Shown here piece by piece: positions 16,691-25,802 of a DNA stretch of 64,000 nt (within the stretch, counting starts at the first letter, position 1; the number at the start of each line of letters is the position of its first letter). The notes beneath the pieces are model-generated. The model saw nothing but the letters and a program-made list of their open reading frames with translations. It made no database searches and was not told the DNA's origin. Origin of the DNA: Pseudomonadota bacterium (lineage in GTDB: Bacteria > Pseudomonadota > Alphaproteobacteria > Rhizobiales > Rhizobiaceae); contig JAEYDD010000074.1 of assembly GCA_023404095.1 (NCBI GenBank), positions 62,001-126,000 of the forward strand, written 5' to 3'. The position numbers were made by a program, and so were the translations under genes.

Positions 16691-18774
16691 GAGATCGAGC
16701 CGAGGATCTTTATCTCAATACCCTTGGCGAGTTCGACGTGCGAGAGGACCGGCAGGGTGGCGAAGAGGCGTTCGATGATCATGCGCACATAAGTACGGGA
16801 TTCGGGCGAGGTGACCAGCACGAAAGGTGTTCCCCGGTCGAGGAATTCACGGATAACTTTCGTCGCCTGCTCGCTGAACTCCTCAAGCTGGCGCGGATCG
16901 ATGTCGAACTCGACGACTTCGCCCTTTGCATCGCGCTTGAGCGCCTGATGGAAGACCATGTCCCAGCGGTTGCCGAGGCGCAGCACGGGCAGCACGCCGT
17001 TTTCTGCAAGGTCGCCGCAGATCTGCTGCGCCATGCGGATGCGAACGTGCTCGACGATCTGCTCGGTCTTGCGAACGTGCGGAGCGAGTTCGGCGACCGC
17101 TTCGAGGATGAGGTGCAGGTTGCGGATCGAGACGCGTTCGGCCAGCAGCAGCTTCAGCACCGCCTGCAATCCGGAATAGGACATGTGCGAGGAGCAGATC
17201 TCGTCGGCAAGCTTGCGGTACTCGGGATCCAGCCGCTCGATGAGGATCTTCACGTCCTTGTAGGAGAGAAGCTGCGGCAGGTTGTTTCGGATGACCTCCG
17301 ACAGGTGCGTCAGCACGACGGAAACATTGTCGATCGGATGGAAGCCTTCACGACGGACGTCTTCGGCGAACGTTTCGAGGATCGACACGGCCGGCATGCC
17401 GAATGCGGGCTCCCGGATCTCGTCGCCTGGAGCGCTCGGCTTGCGGCCGCCGCCGGTGACCACGAGAACCTCGCCGACGCGAACGATGTTCGAGGCCACC
17501 GTCGTGCCATGGATACGGATGTGGTAGGCCTTGTCGGCGACCGAGATGTCGTCGGAGACCTTGATCTCCGGAACGACGAAGCCGTACTGGGTGGCGAACT
17601 TCTTGCGCATCTTGCCGACCCGGAACGCGAGTTCCTGGTGGGCGCCGAGAAGGCGGGTCGAGACCTGCTTGCCGAGCAGAAGCTCGATCTCGGCGGTCCG
17701 CAGCGCCGATTTGACGGAGTCCTTGTCGGCCTCCTTCGTCTGCATCGCGTTCTTGGCTTCCTGCTCGCGGCGCAGCTTGTTTTCCTCCTCCTGGCGGCGC
17801 GGGATGGCCCATGCGCCAAAGCCCATGATGCCGCCCAGGACGATGAAGGGCAGGAAGGGCAGTCCGGGCATGACCGCCAGAAGCACCATCAGCCCGGCCG
17901 CGACCATGAGGGCGCGCGGATAGCCGCTCAGCTGGTTGACGACCGCCTGGTCGGTCGAGCCGGGGGCGCTGCCGCGCGATACGAGAAGGCCCGCCGCCAA
18001 AGACACGATAAGGGCCGGGATCTGCGAAACGACACCGTCGCCGACCGACAGCTTGACGAAGACGTCGGCCGCCTCGCCGAGCTCCATGCCATGGCGGAAA
18101 TAACCGATGATGATACCGCCGAAGACATTGATCGCGGTGATGATCAGACCTGCGATTGCGTCGCCGCGAACGAATTTAGAGGCGCCGTCCATCGAACCGA
18201 AGAAGGAGCTCTCGTCCTCAAGTTCGCGCCGCCGGCGCTGGGCTTCCTTCTCGTCGATCAGACCCGCGGACAGGTCCGCGTCGATCGACATCTGCTTGCC
18301 GGGGATGGCGTCGAGGGTGAAGCGGGCGCCGACCTCGGCGATACGCGTTGCACCCTTGGTAATGACGATGAAGTTCACCGTGATCAGGATGAGGAAGACG
18401 ATCAGACCGATGACGAAGTCCCCGGACATCACGAGATTGGCAAACCCTGCGATGACACTGCCGGCCGCATCATGCCCCTGGTGCCCGTGCGACAGGATTA
18501 CGCGCGTGGTGGCGATGTTCAGCGCAAGCCGGATCATCGTCGCAATCAGGAGAATCGTCGGGAAGGACGAGAAATCGAGCGGCCGCTGGATCCACAACGA
18601 CACCATCAGGATCAGCACCGAGAAGGCGATGGAGAACGCCAGGCCCATGTCGATCAGGAACGGAGGGATCGGCAGGAACAGGATCGACAGGATGGTGACG
18701 ATGCCCATCGCAAAGGCGATGTCGCGTCCGCTCGGATTGACCTTGGGGATGGAGAGTGAAGGTACCTGTGCCAT
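16687..18774 (-). CDS. flhA: Flagellar export gate protein FlhA
   Basis: A 695-residue protein that forms the nonameric ring and uses proton motive force to drive export of flagellar subunits. The N-terminal half has eight hydrophobic helices with the FHIPEP loop region around GARFTLDAIPGKQMSIDADLSAG (residues about 145-170). The C-terminal cytoplasmic domain, from about residue 330, contains GKQVSTRLLGAHQELAFRVGKMRKKFA and ISVLETFAEDV-like sequence. It starts at ATG 18774, 109 bases after fliQ, and overlaps fliR by four bases. Confidence 0.97.
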   Translation of the reverse strand: MAQVPSLSIPKVNPSGRDIAFAMGIVTILSILFLPIPPFLIDMGLAFSIAFSVLILMVSLWIQRPLDFSSFPTILLIATMIRLALNIATTRVILSHGHQGHDAAGSVIAGFANLVMSGDFVIGLIVFLILITVNFIVITKGATRIAEVGARFTLDAIPGKQMSIDADLSAGLIDEKEAQRRRRELEDESSFFGSMDGASKFVRGDAIAGLIITAINVFGGIIIGYFRHGMELGEAADVFVKLSVGDGVVSQIPALIVSLAAGLLVSRGSAPGSTDQAVVNQLSGYPRALMVAAGLMVLLAVMPGLPFLPFIVLGGIMGFGAWAIPRRQEEENKLRREQEAKNAMQTKEADKDSVKSALRTAEIELLLGKQVSTRLLGAHQELAFRVGKMRKKFATQYGFVVPEIKVSDDISVADKAYHIRIHGTTVASNIVRVGEVLVVTGGGRKPSAPGDEIREPAFGMPAVSILETFAEDVRREGFHPIDNVSVVLTHLSEVIRNNLPQLLSYKDVKILIERLDPEYRKLADEICSSHMSYSGLQAVLKLLLAERVSIRNLHLILEAVAELAPHVRKTEQIVEHVRIRMAQQICGDLAENGVLPVLRLGNRWDMVFHQALKRDAKGEVVEFDIDPRQLEEFSEQATKVIREFLDRGTPFVLVTSPESRTYVRMIIERLFATLPVLSHVELAKGIEIKILGSIS

Positions 18775-18883
18775 TATCGTCCCGTCTCGTCATGAGAGGA
18801 GCGGTCCGCAAGGACCGCGATGCTGCCCTGACCTCTATCCCGCGAAACTTGCGCGAGGGTGGCAGCGTCGACGAAAGACGGGG

Positions 18884-19150
18884 CTAGAAGCCGGTCTCGA
18901 TGCGCGAGAAGATGATGCCGCTGAAGATCGAAATCTGCGCCCCGATGAAAGGCGCAGAAATGGCGACGGTAACCAGAACCGCCAGGATCTTCGGAACGAA
19001 AGTGAGCGTGACTTCCTGGACCTGCGTCAGCGCCTGGATGAAGGCAATGACGACGCCGACGATCATCGCCGCCAGGACGGCAGGTCCAGCCGCGACGATC
19101 ACGGTCCAGATCGCCGCCTGCGCGATATCGAGGGCGTCAGCCTCATTCAT
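18884..19150 (-). CDS. fliQ: Flagellar export gate protein FliQ
   Basis: An 88-residue protein with two membrane helices (residues about 15-40 and 50-75). Visible motifs are MIVGVVIAFIQALTQVQEVTLTFVPKI, characteristic of FliQ/SctS. It joins FliP and FliR in the inner-membrane export gate. Seven bases separate it from flgD upstream, consistent with one transcript. Confidence 0.95.
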   Translation of the reverse strand: MNEADALDIAQAAIWTVIVAAGPAVLAAMIVGVVIAFIQALTQVQEVTLTFVPKILAVLVTVAISAPFIGAQISIFSGIIFSRIETGF

Positions 19151-19157
19151 AGTGGAT

Positions 19158-19574
19158 TTACTTTACCTTTACGCCCGGACCGACGACGAGCTTTTCGCCC
19201 GAATCAAGCGTTGCCACGATGCCATCGGTATACAACGTCACTTCCTTGACGACACCTGAAATCTTGCCATCCTCGCTCGTTATCGTCCGGCCGATGACGG
19301 AATTGGCTTCCTGGAGCGACGTGCGCTGGAGCAGGCTTTCCAGGTTCGTGTTGGTCTTGATGGTCTGTTCCACCTGCGAGAAGGTCGCAAGCTGCGCCAT
19401 CTGCTGGGTTGGGTCCATCGGCTCGGTGGGATCCTGGTTCTTCAGCTGTGCCACGAGCAGCTTCAGAAAGCTCTCGTAGTTCAGGGTCGCGCTCTTGGCG
19501 TCGCTGTTCGATTCAGTCGCCGAAGCGCCCGGTGTATACCCCGAGTATGTGGTCGCGCCTACTGCGTCTACCAT
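19158..19574 (-). CDS. flgD: Hook-capping protein FlgD (short form)
   Basis: A 138-residue scaffold that caps the growing hook. The N-terminal FlgD domain is clear: SATLNYESFLKLLVAQLKNQDPTEPMDPTQQMAQLATFSQVEQ (residues about 28-70). The C-terminal half is short (GRTITSEDGKISGVVKEVTLY), so it lacks the full Tudor/FnIII region of enteric FlgD, which is normal in Rhizobiaceae. The ATG overlaps the end of flbT by seven bases. Confidence 0.94.
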   Translation of the reverse strand: MVDAVGATTYSGYTPGASATESNSDAKSATLNYESFLKLLVAQLKNQDPTEPMDPTQQMAQLATFSQVEQTIKTNTNLESLLQRTSLQEANSVIGRTITSEDGKISGVVKEVTLYTDGIVATLDSGEKLVVGPGVKVK

Positions 19575-20014
19575 ATCGCGATCTCCTTGCGGATGTGCTC
19601 CACCGTCGCCGGCGTGATCTCGTGGTTGTTGAGGATCCGGTCCTCGATCGGATACAGCCCGCGGATCGCCTTCAGCGCCTCGAAGGCGCGTCCCTGCGTC
19701 ACAAGGCCATCGATGCGCTTCAGCTCGGCCAGCACCTGTTCGTCGCGGAAGCAGTTGAGAAGCATGATGACCGACTTGCGGAAGATCGCCGTCGATTGCT
19801 CCGCCCCGTCCGGATTGATCAGGATCATCTGCGCGATGAAATAGAGCTGGCGTAGCGGAGTCGTCGCCTGTTCTGGCTGAAGGACGTGGTTCTCCAGCAG
19901 GAAGGTGACATCATTCAGGAACTCCAGCGCGACCTTCCGATCGACGCGCAGGACCGCCCCGTTGACGAAAATGCGCTCACCCGACTTCAGTGAGATACGC
20001 AGAGTGCTCTTCAT
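19568..20014 (-). CDS. flbT: Flagellin post-transcriptional regulator FlbT
   Basis: A 148-residue FlbT family protein. Caulobacter FlbT binds the flagellin mRNA leader and controls its translation and stability. Recognisable segments are SLKSGERIFVNGAVLRVDRKVALEFLNDVTFLLENHVLQPEQATTPLRQLYF-type sequence in the first 60 residues and FVPIEDRI-like sequence later. Its likely targets here are the flagellin leaders at 40069, 41314 and 42574, each with a pairing element around the ribosome site. It overlaps flaF by four bases (ATGA). Confidence 0.95.
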   Translation of the reverse strand: MKSTLRISLKSGERIFVNGAVLRVDRKVALEFLNDVTFLLENHVLQPEQATTPLRQLYFIAQMILINPDGAEQSTAIFRKSVIMLLNCFRDEQVLAELKRIDGLVTQGRAFEALKAIRGLYPIEDRILNNHEITPATVEHIRKEIAIW

Positions 20015-20358
20015 TTTATTCCATCCCTGATGATGGTGGTGATATCGATGATGCCCTGGAAATTCGTCGACTCGCGCTTGCGGATGCGGTCGAGCTCCCC
20101 CAAGATCCAGATGGCAATTGAAATGAGATTGGCGCGCAGCTCCTGGTCGAGCATGTTCTCGGGATTGCCGAGATCCTCGACGAAACGGATCCAGACGCGT
20201 CGTGTGAAGTAGACGGCCTCGATCGTGTCCCTGCCATAACTGTCTGCCTGCGCGGCCTTCCGGAGAAGGTCGAGGGAGCGGTCGAGGACCTGACGTTCCC
20301 GGCTGCGGGCGGTTTCGACACCGTCCTCCATGATCTCGACATACGAGAACTGGTACAT
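20011..20358 (-). CDS. flaF: Flagellar biosynthesis regulator FlaF
   Basis: A 115-residue FlaF family protein, needed in Caulobacter and Rhizobiaceae for flagellin production or secretion; it works as a partner and counterpart of FlbT. Motifs include ARSRERQVLDRSLDLLRKA near residue 17 and NLISIAIWILGELDRIR near 82. It starts 38 bases after flgL and overlaps flbT, so regulator and hook-junction genes share one transcript. Confidence 0.94.
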   Translation of the reverse strand: MYQFSYVEIMEDGVETARSRERQVLDRSLDLLRKAAQADSYGRDTIEAVYFTRRVWIRFVEDLGNPENMLDQELRANLISIAIWILGELDRIRKRESTNFQGIIDITTIIRDGIK

Positions 20359-20396
20359 TTAGACACCCTTCATGTTTGTCATCGCGTCTCTGATCA

Positions 20397-21458
20397 TCAG
20401 AGATAGTTGACCAGGCTCATATTCTGCAGGCGGCCCGTCAGCGTGTAAGCGAGCTCGAGCTGCGTCTCGAGGGTCGTGATCCGCGTCGCGGTCTCGTTGG
20501 TATCGACCTTTTCGAGGCTGTTGATGCTGTTGCTCAGGATCGAGGACTGCGCCTCCAGCGAGGTCGTCGCCTGCTTCACGCGGGCCTGAGACACGCCGAG
20601 CGTGGAGCGCTCGCCGTCAATTCCCGTGATGGCCGAACCGATGTAGGCAAGCGAGGTGTCGCTCACAGCCTTGCGGGTATCGGCGCTGAGGCCGAGGTTC
20701 AGTAGTTCGTAGCCGATGACCGTACCCAGTGCGAACATGCGCATGCCGTCGGTATTGGCATTGGTCGAGCTCTGGATGACTTCGGAGTTGCTGATCCGGC
20801 TCGTCATGTTCTGGTCGGAAGCGTTGGACCAGTCGGTGGCCCAGGTTCCGGTGGGGCTGGTATCCATGAACATCGTTTCCAGCTCCGACATGAAGTCGTT
20901 CATGTCGTCTGCGGAAATCGATGCGACCTGCGCGTCGGACTGGTCGAAGCCGAAGAAATCGAAGAAGGCCTGGTCGAAGGTCGCCTTCGCCGTCGAACCC
21001 GAATCCAGGTAGTTGTTCACCGGCATGACATCGGTGTTGATCCCCGACAGGAGATATTCGCCGCTGAAGGAGGTGTTCGCCGCGTTGGTGAACAGCGAGA
21101 TCGCGCTGGCGAAGGTCTCCTTGGTCCGATCCAGCTGATCCTGGGACTCTGTGCCGGAGAAGCCGACCAGGTTTTCCATGACCGAATTTGCGGCTTCCGA
21201 GATCTGCCCCAGCGCTTCCTGCGAGGCTGCGAGGCGCTGCGTGGTCAGCGAATTTGTGCTGAGCAGCGATTCGAGACGCTGCAGATCGCGGTGCAGGTTG
21301 AGCGTCCGCGCCGTCTTTGCGCCAAGTACCGCACCGATGTCGGCGTGGCGGCCGGTGACAGTCTCTTTCTGCTTCGCCATGAGCTCCTTCTGCGCTTCGG
21401 CGATCGTCCGAAGCATGGTGCTCTGCATGGTCATATTGGATACGAAGGACGTCTTCAT
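20397..21458 (-). CDS. flgL: Hook-filament junction protein FlgL
   Basis: A 353-residue member of the flagellin superfamily that forms the second junction layer between hook and filament. The N-terminal coiled-coil domain (MTMQSTMLRTIAEAQKELMAKQKETVTGRHADIGAVLG region, residues 8-50) and the C-terminal helix (TRITTLETQLELAYTLTGRLQNMSLVNYL) are characteristic. It follows flgK by four bases. Export would need the FlgN-like chaperone at 14270. Confidence 0.93.
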   Translation of the reverse strand: MKTSFVSNMTMQSTMLRTIAEAQKELMAKQKETVTGRHADIGAVLGAKTARTLNLHRDLQRLESLLSTNSLTTQRLAASQEALGQISEAANSVMENLVGFSGTESQDQLDRTKETFASAISLFTNAANTSFSGEYLLSGINTDVMPVNNYLDSGSTAKATFDQAFFDFFGFDQSDAQVASISADDMNDFMSELETMFMDTSPTGTWATDWSNASDQNMTSRISNSEVIQSSTNANTDGMRMFALGTVIGYELLNLGLSADTRKAVSDTSLAYIGSAITGIDGERSTLGVSQARVKQATTSLEAQSSILSNSINSLEKVDTNETATRITTLETQLELAYTLTGRLQNMSLVNYL

Positions 21459-21462
21459 GAAA

Positions 21463-22896
21463 TCAGCCTGCTGCCTGGAGGAGAGCGGTCATCATCTCGT
21501 CAACCGCAGCGACGAGTTTCGCCGAAGCCTTGTAGGATTGTTCGAGGTCGAGAAGCAGCGCCAGTTCCTCGTCGAGACTGACTGCCGTCACGTTCTGCAA
21601 GGCCGACTGCGTCCTGGACAGGAGCGCGTTCTTGTCGTCGCTCGCCGTCACGGCTGCACTGCGCAGTTGTTCCACCCAGCCGATAGACGACGTCGCAAAA
21701 TTGAGCACGTTTGCCGACGTGTCGACGCCTGCTGCCACATCGAACGACATCGTCGTCGAGAAGGCAGCCGCATACTTGTCAAGCAGGGTCGAATAGCTGG
21801 CGTCGTTGTCCGTATTCTGATTGAGATTGACGCCATCGCGCAGCTTCATCGGATCACCGCCGCTGGCGGTGATGAGCGCCGGATTGACGACGAGCGAGCC
21901 TGCGAGGCCCGACGTCAGCGTCCCGGGAACGACCGTCGACTGGGTGGAGCCGTCGATCCAGGTGAAGAGACCGGGCTGGCCGTTGTCCTGGAACATCGAG
22001 ATGACGGCGCGCGCCATTTCGTCGAGCTGCGTCTGGAAAGTCGGCGCGATGTCGTCACGCAGCTGCAGCAGCGCCGAAAGCGTGCCCTGGCCGCTGGTAT
22101 TGCCACCGCTGCCTGGGTTGAGTGCAACGCCGTCGATGTAGATCTTGTTGCCGGTCGTGGTGGCCGAGTAGGTGGTCGTCGATGTGAAGGTGACGGGTCG
22201 CGGCACGGTTTCGAACAACGTGGTGCCGTCGCTCGTGTAGAGCACCATGTCGTTGTTGCTGCGCACGTTGACGGTAACGCCGACGATTTCCGATATCTGA
22301 CTGAGCAGCTTGTCGCGCTGGTCCAGCGCGTCGTTAACGTCCTGCCCTGCAGCCGTTCCCGCCTTGATCTTGTCGTTGGCGGTCTTGAACTCGGAGAGCA
22401 GACGGTTGAGCTCGGTCACCGCGGTCGCGATGTCGGCATCGGCTTCCGCGCGCAGCTGCTGCACGGAGGTGGTGGCCGAATTCAGCGAATTCGCTACGTC
22501 GACGGCGTTGGCAACGACCGTCTCTGCGAGAGACTGCTCGCTCGGCTTGTCGGCAAAGGTCTGGAGATTGTCACGCAGGGTGGCGAGGTAGCTCGCCGTC
22601 GACAGCTCGTAGTCGTCGCCGCCTAGAATCCCCTTCAGGCGCTCCAGGCCCGCCAGTGTCGTATCCTGGGCATAGGATTTGGAGATGCTGAGCAGATTCT
22701 GCTTCTGGAGGGCCTCGTTCTGGGCACGGATGGTGTGGACGACGGTGGCGCCGTTACCCGAGGAGGCCAGAACCGCGGAACGGCGGCTGTATGCGGTGTT
22801 GCTTGCGTTGGCAATGTTGTTCGAGGCCACGGCGGTTTGAAGCGCCGTGTTCGAAAAGCTGGACTGGGCAATCTTCATTGCCGTAGAAAGCGACAT
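21463..22896 (-). CDS. flgK: Hook-filament junction protein FlgK
   Basis: A 477-residue hook-associated protein 1. The N-terminus MSLSTAMKIAQSSFSNTALQTAVASNNIANASNTAYSRRSA shows the NNIANxxTxxYSRR signature of axial proteins. The C-terminus (DEELALLLDLEQSYKASAKLVAAVDEMM) matches the LxxYQxxYxAxAKxIxxxxxM pattern. The ATG at 22896 is preferred over a TTG at 22905. It is 39 bases downstream of flgE and immediately precedes flgL. Confidence 0.95.
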   Translation of the reverse strand: MSLSTAMKIAQSSFSNTALQTAVASNNIANASNTAYSRRSAVLASSGNGATVVHTIRAQNEALQKQNLLSISKSYAQDTTLAGLERLKGILGGDDYELSTASYLATLRDNLQTFADKPSEQSLAETVVANAVDVANSLNSATTSVQQLRAEADADIATAVTELNRLLSEFKTANDKIKAGTAAGQDVNDALDQRDKLLSQISEIVGVTVNVRSNNDMVLYTSDGTTLFETVPRPVTFTSTTTYSATTTGNKIYIDGVALNPGSGGNTSGQGTLSALLQLRDDIAPTFQTQLDEMARAVISMFQDNGQPGLFTWIDGSTQSTVVPGTLTSGLAGSLVVNPALITASGGDPMKLRDGVNLNQNTDNDASYSTLLDKYAAAFSTTMSFDVAAGVDTSANVLNFATSSIGWVEQLRSAAVTASDDKNALLSRTQSALQNVTAVSLDEELALLLDLEQSYKASAKLVAAVDEMMTALLQAAG

Positions 22897-22935
22897 CGTA
22901 TTCAACCTACCGTTCTATTGATATTGCGGTTCCCG

Positions 22936-24162
22936 TCAGCGTACCAGGTTGACGAGAACTTCCATCAGCTCGGAGCCGGTCTGGAAGACCTTCGAGTTGG
23001 CCGTGTAGTTCCGCTGCGATTCAATCATGCTGGTGAGCTCCTCGGCGATATCGACGTTGGAGTCTTCCAATGCGCCCGAAAGGATCGAGCCGTAGCCGCT
23101 GTTGCCGGCATACCCCATAACGATGACGCCCGAGTCATTGCTCTGCGAGTAGACGTTGCCAGCGAGCGGCGTCAGGTTGTCCGGGCTCTGGACGTTGGCC
23201 ATCGCGATGCGGAACTTCGGAACCAGGTCGCCGTTGTCGTACTTCAGCGAGACAATGCCGTCGGAGCTGATCTGGTATCCGGAAATCTCGCTCGGGCCGC
23301 TGCCGTCGATGTCACCGTCGGCGGAGAAGGCTGCCGCGAGCTGCGTGGTGCCGCCGATCGCGATATCCAGACCGCTCAGCACGGGCGCGCCGGTGCCGGT
23401 GCCGAAGGTGAGGCTGCTCGTGGAGATAACGCCACTTGCCGGCGTCACCAGTTCGCCCGCGGCATTGAAGTTCAGAGTCTGCGTCGCAAGCGTCGAAGGC
23501 GTTCCGGTGTCCGGGTCGGTATAGGTGACCGTAAGGTTCCACTCGCCCGCGGTGCCGGTGGTCGAGTAGGTGAAGTCCAGCTTGCGGGAGTTGCCCAAGC
23601 TGTCATAGGCGACCAGCGAGGTGGCCTTGGTGTAGGGATGCTCCTCGTTGGAGGGCAGGTTGACATCCAGCGAGCCGGAGGTGGAGGGCGTCGCGGTCAG
23701 CGAACCCGACTTCAGGTTGATCTCGGAAAGACCGTCATAGCCGTTGATGACGATCGTGGGATCGGCCGTGGACGAATATTCGTACCCCATCAGTGTGTAG
23801 CCTGCGGTGTTTCGCAGAGTACCGTCATCCATGGGCGTGAATGCCCCGGCGCGCGTCAGGTATTCGACGCCGTCGGAGCCCTTCACGATGAAGAAGCCGC
23901 TGCCGTTGATCGCGAGATCGGTGGCCGAGGTCGTGTAAGTGAAGGTGCCCTGCGCCGAGATCGAGTAGCGCACGTCGGTGGTGACGCCACCGGAATTGTA
24001 CGCACCGCCGGTGGTCGGCAGGATGAGCGAGGAAAACTGGGTGGAGGCTTTCTTGTAGCCGGTCGTGTTGGCATTGGCGATGTTGTCGGCAACGGTGCTC
24101 AGGCGATTTGCCTGGGCGTTCATGCCGGAGACGCCGGTTCTCATAGTACCGTAGAGGCTCAT
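22936..24162 (-). CDS. flgE: Flagellar hook protein FlgE
   Basis: A 408-residue hook subunit. It opens with SLYGTMRTGVSGMNAQANRLSTVADNIANANTTGYK, the axial-protein signature, and ends with ELTSMIESQRNYTANSKVFQTGSELMEVLVNLVR. The central D1/D2 regions are rich in Ser, Thr and Gly. It starts a unit 125 bases downstream of rem and is followed by flgK, flgL, flaF, flbT and flgD, so hook completion and flagellin control genes are expressed together. Confidence 0.95.
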   Translation of the reverse strand: MSLYGTMRTGVSGMNAQANRLSTVADNIANANTTGYKKASTQFSSLILPTTGGAYNSGGVTTDVRYSISAQGTFTYTTSATDLAINGSGFFIVKGSDGVEYLTRAGAFTPMDDGTLRNTAGYTLMGYEYSSTADPTIVINGYDGLSEINLKSGSLTATPSTSGSLDVNLPSNEEHPYTKATSLVAYDSLGNSRKLDFTYSTTGTAGEWNLTVTYTDPDTGTPSTLATQTLNFNAAGELVTPASGVISTSSLTFGTGTGAPVLSGLDIAIGGTTQLAAAFSADGDIDGSGPSEISGYQISSDGIVSLKYDNGDLVPKFRIAMANVQSPDNLTPLAGNVYSQSNDSGVIVMGYAGNSGYGSILSGALEDSNVDIAEELTSMIESQRNYTANSKVFQTGSELMEVLVNLVR

Positions 24163-24260
24163 GCTGATTCCTCGCTATTCGAATTTCGGGCTGAGAGTAG
24201 GAGGCGGGCCTTGCGTGAGGCTGTCTGCGGCTTGTTTCACCGCCGGTCCCGCCGGTTGCT

Positions 24261-24280
24261 GCGGGCCGCGACCGGCCCGC
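24261..24280 (-). terminator. GC hairpin just after rem
   Basis: GCGGGCC (24261-24267) and GGCCCGC (24274-24280) form a perfect 7-bp stem with a 6-base loop, starting 8 bases beyond the rem stop on the minus strand. No U-tract follows, so it may only slow transcription or protect the rem transcript's 3' end. Confidence 0.35.
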
Positions 24281-24287
24281 GCCAAAT

Positions 24288-24959
24288 TCAGTTCCAGTCG
24301 ATGCAGTAGCCGAGGAAACGCTTCGAATCGATCGGATCGAAACCGAGCTTCTTGCGCAGTTTCTTGCGCAGCTTGCTGATGTGGCTCTCGACGACGTTCT
24401 CCTCGACGTCCTCGTCGAAGATGCCGTAGATGGCGTTGAAGATCTGGGTCTTGGACAGGCGCCGGCCGCGGTTTGCGACCAAGTATTCCAGGATGCGGCG
24501 CTCACGGCGCGGCAGCGGGAACACAGTCCCCTCGATCTCCGGATCGCGACCGTCGGAGAAGACACGGATGGGACCGATGTCGGTGTGATTGGCAAGAGCC
24601 TTCAGGCGCCGCCGGATGGCGGCAGCCCGTGCGAGGATTTCCCGCGGGTGGACCGGCTTGCGGACGACATCATCGACGCCGCAATCGAAAAAGGCCAGGG
24701 TGGTTTCCAGCGACGGGCTGTCGCTCACGGCGATCACCGGCGCCTGGGACCGATCGCGGATCGCCCGCGGCAGTTCCAGCGACTGCTGTCCCTGCCCGAT
24801 CAGGAACGCCTCGACGGCCTCCAGATCGCTGTCGGCCGCCGAATTGACCCATTCTCCGAATTCCTTCGGATCAAAGCCCGTCGAGGGTACGCCCTCGCGT
24901 CCAAAAAGTGATGTGTAACCGTCCTTAACGAGCTCGCGCTCATCAACCACTACGATCAT
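24288..24959 (-). CDS. rem: Rem/FtcR, OmpR-type activator of flagellar genes
   Basis: A 223-residue response-regulator-like protein. Residues 1-115 form a receiver-like domain (IVVVDERELVKDG at the start, FFDCGVDDVVRKPV near 92 keeping the conserved Lys). I see no Asp at the usual phosphorylation site, where the sequence reads EAVEAFLIG, so it may work without phosphorylation. Residues 125-223 form an OmpR-type winged helix (PLPRRERRILEYLVANRGRR, then VESHISKLRKKLRKKLG). In Sinorhizobium, Rem is activated by VisNR and switches on class III motility genes; FtcR is the Brucella counterpart. The 270-bp upstream region is AT-rich and has TTAAC sequences at 25062 and 25136. Confidence 0.95.
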   Translation of the reverse strand: MIVVVDERELVKDGYTSLFGREGVPSTGFDPKEFGEWVNSAADSDLEAVEAFLIGQGQQSLELPRAIRDRSQAPVIAVSDSPSLETTLAFFDCGVDDVVRKPVHPREILARAAAIRRRLKALANHTDIGPIRVFSDGRDPEIEGTVFPLPRRERRILEYLVANRGRRLSKTQIFNAIYGIFDEDVEENVVESHISKLRKKLRKKLGFDPIDSKRFLGYCIDWN

Positions 24960-25229
24960 TCGTCCGCCTCCGAATCAGTGTGGTGTTTCGTTGAGAAAGT
25001 GGTACGAATCGTGGGATTCAGCGGCAATTACATAAAATCATCCGGATTATTTAATAATTGATTAACCATATGGGTGCGATTTGCACTAGATATAGTATGC
25101 CCAGGTTGAGGCGTGACTATTTTCTGGTGGAAAAGTTAACGCCCTAAGGCAATCCGGACTTGTCAGCCACAAAGCACGCGCATTGCCGCCACATTTGACG
25201 AAGGGCGAAGTTATCAATCATTGATTGTA

Positions 25230-25802
25230 TTATTGGCAGAAGGCGCGAGCGTTGTTCGTCCAGCTTCCGTAGCCGGTCGCGACAAGGTTCGCGATCACCC
25301 GGCAGACGTAACGCTTCTGTGCCGGGTCGTTGTTCGGACCTGCGTGATAGCGTGCCACCGCCATCGTCCACGTCTCGTGGCGATCTCTCAGCTGCGACAG
25401 AAAGCGCGCCGCATACTCGACATTGCGTCGAGGGTTGAGCATGTCAGAGGGCGAAGAAAACTCTCCCCCGTGGAAGTGATAGTTGATCTGCATGCAGCCA
25501 AGGTCGATCAGCTTGGCGCCGTTCGCGCGCGCCTGCTGGAAGCGCTGCAAGGCCTCGCGCTCGCTGCTTGCGAAATAGGCCTTGCCCTCGATGTTCAGGG
25601 CGTAAGGCTGCAACGATCCTTTACGGCCGGTCTCCGTGAGACCGACCGAATAAAGGATGCCGGGGGGAATGTCGTATTTGGAAGCAGCAGCGAGGATCTC
25701 TTTTTCACAACTGCCGACCGCCGCCCGAGCACTACAGATAGACGCCGCCAGAGCCGCGAGACTGGTTAGCGCCAGAAGAGCCGTCCGCCTGGCCGTAATC
25801 AT
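25230..25802 (-). CDS. Flagellum-associated lytic transglycosylase candidate
   Basis: A 190-residue secreted SLT-domain protein. The ATG at 25802 has a GAGGGA ribosome site and gives a signal peptide (residues 1-27: RRTALLALTSLAALAASICSA). The catalytic Glu is in SVGLTETG near residue 50; LGCMQINYHFHG near 95, NVEYAARFL near 120 and AVARYHAGPNN near 140 are the other family motifs. Its first 71 bases overlap the end of fliK in another frame, which ties it to the flagellar operon. As the FlgJ-like protein (14653-15216) has no hydrolase domain, this enzyme probably opens peptidoglycan for rod assembly, like SltF in Rhodobacter sphaeroides. Confidence 0.85.
   Translation of the reverse strand: MITARRTALLALTSLAALAASICSARAAVGSCEKEILAAASKYDIPPGILYSVGLTETGRKGSLQPYALNIEGKAYFASSEREALQRFQQARANGAKLIDLGCMQINYHFHGGEFSSPSDMLNPRRNVEYAARFLSQLRDRHETWTMAVARYHAGPNNDPAQKRYVCRVIANLVATGYGSWTNNARAFCQ

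Noticed and set aside
16738..18759. A 673-codon open frame on the plus strand opposite flhA
   Set aside because: It is the complement of a clear flhA; amino acid composition (Asp, His, Arg, Gln) is that of antisense to a GC-rich gene, and there is no recognisable domain.
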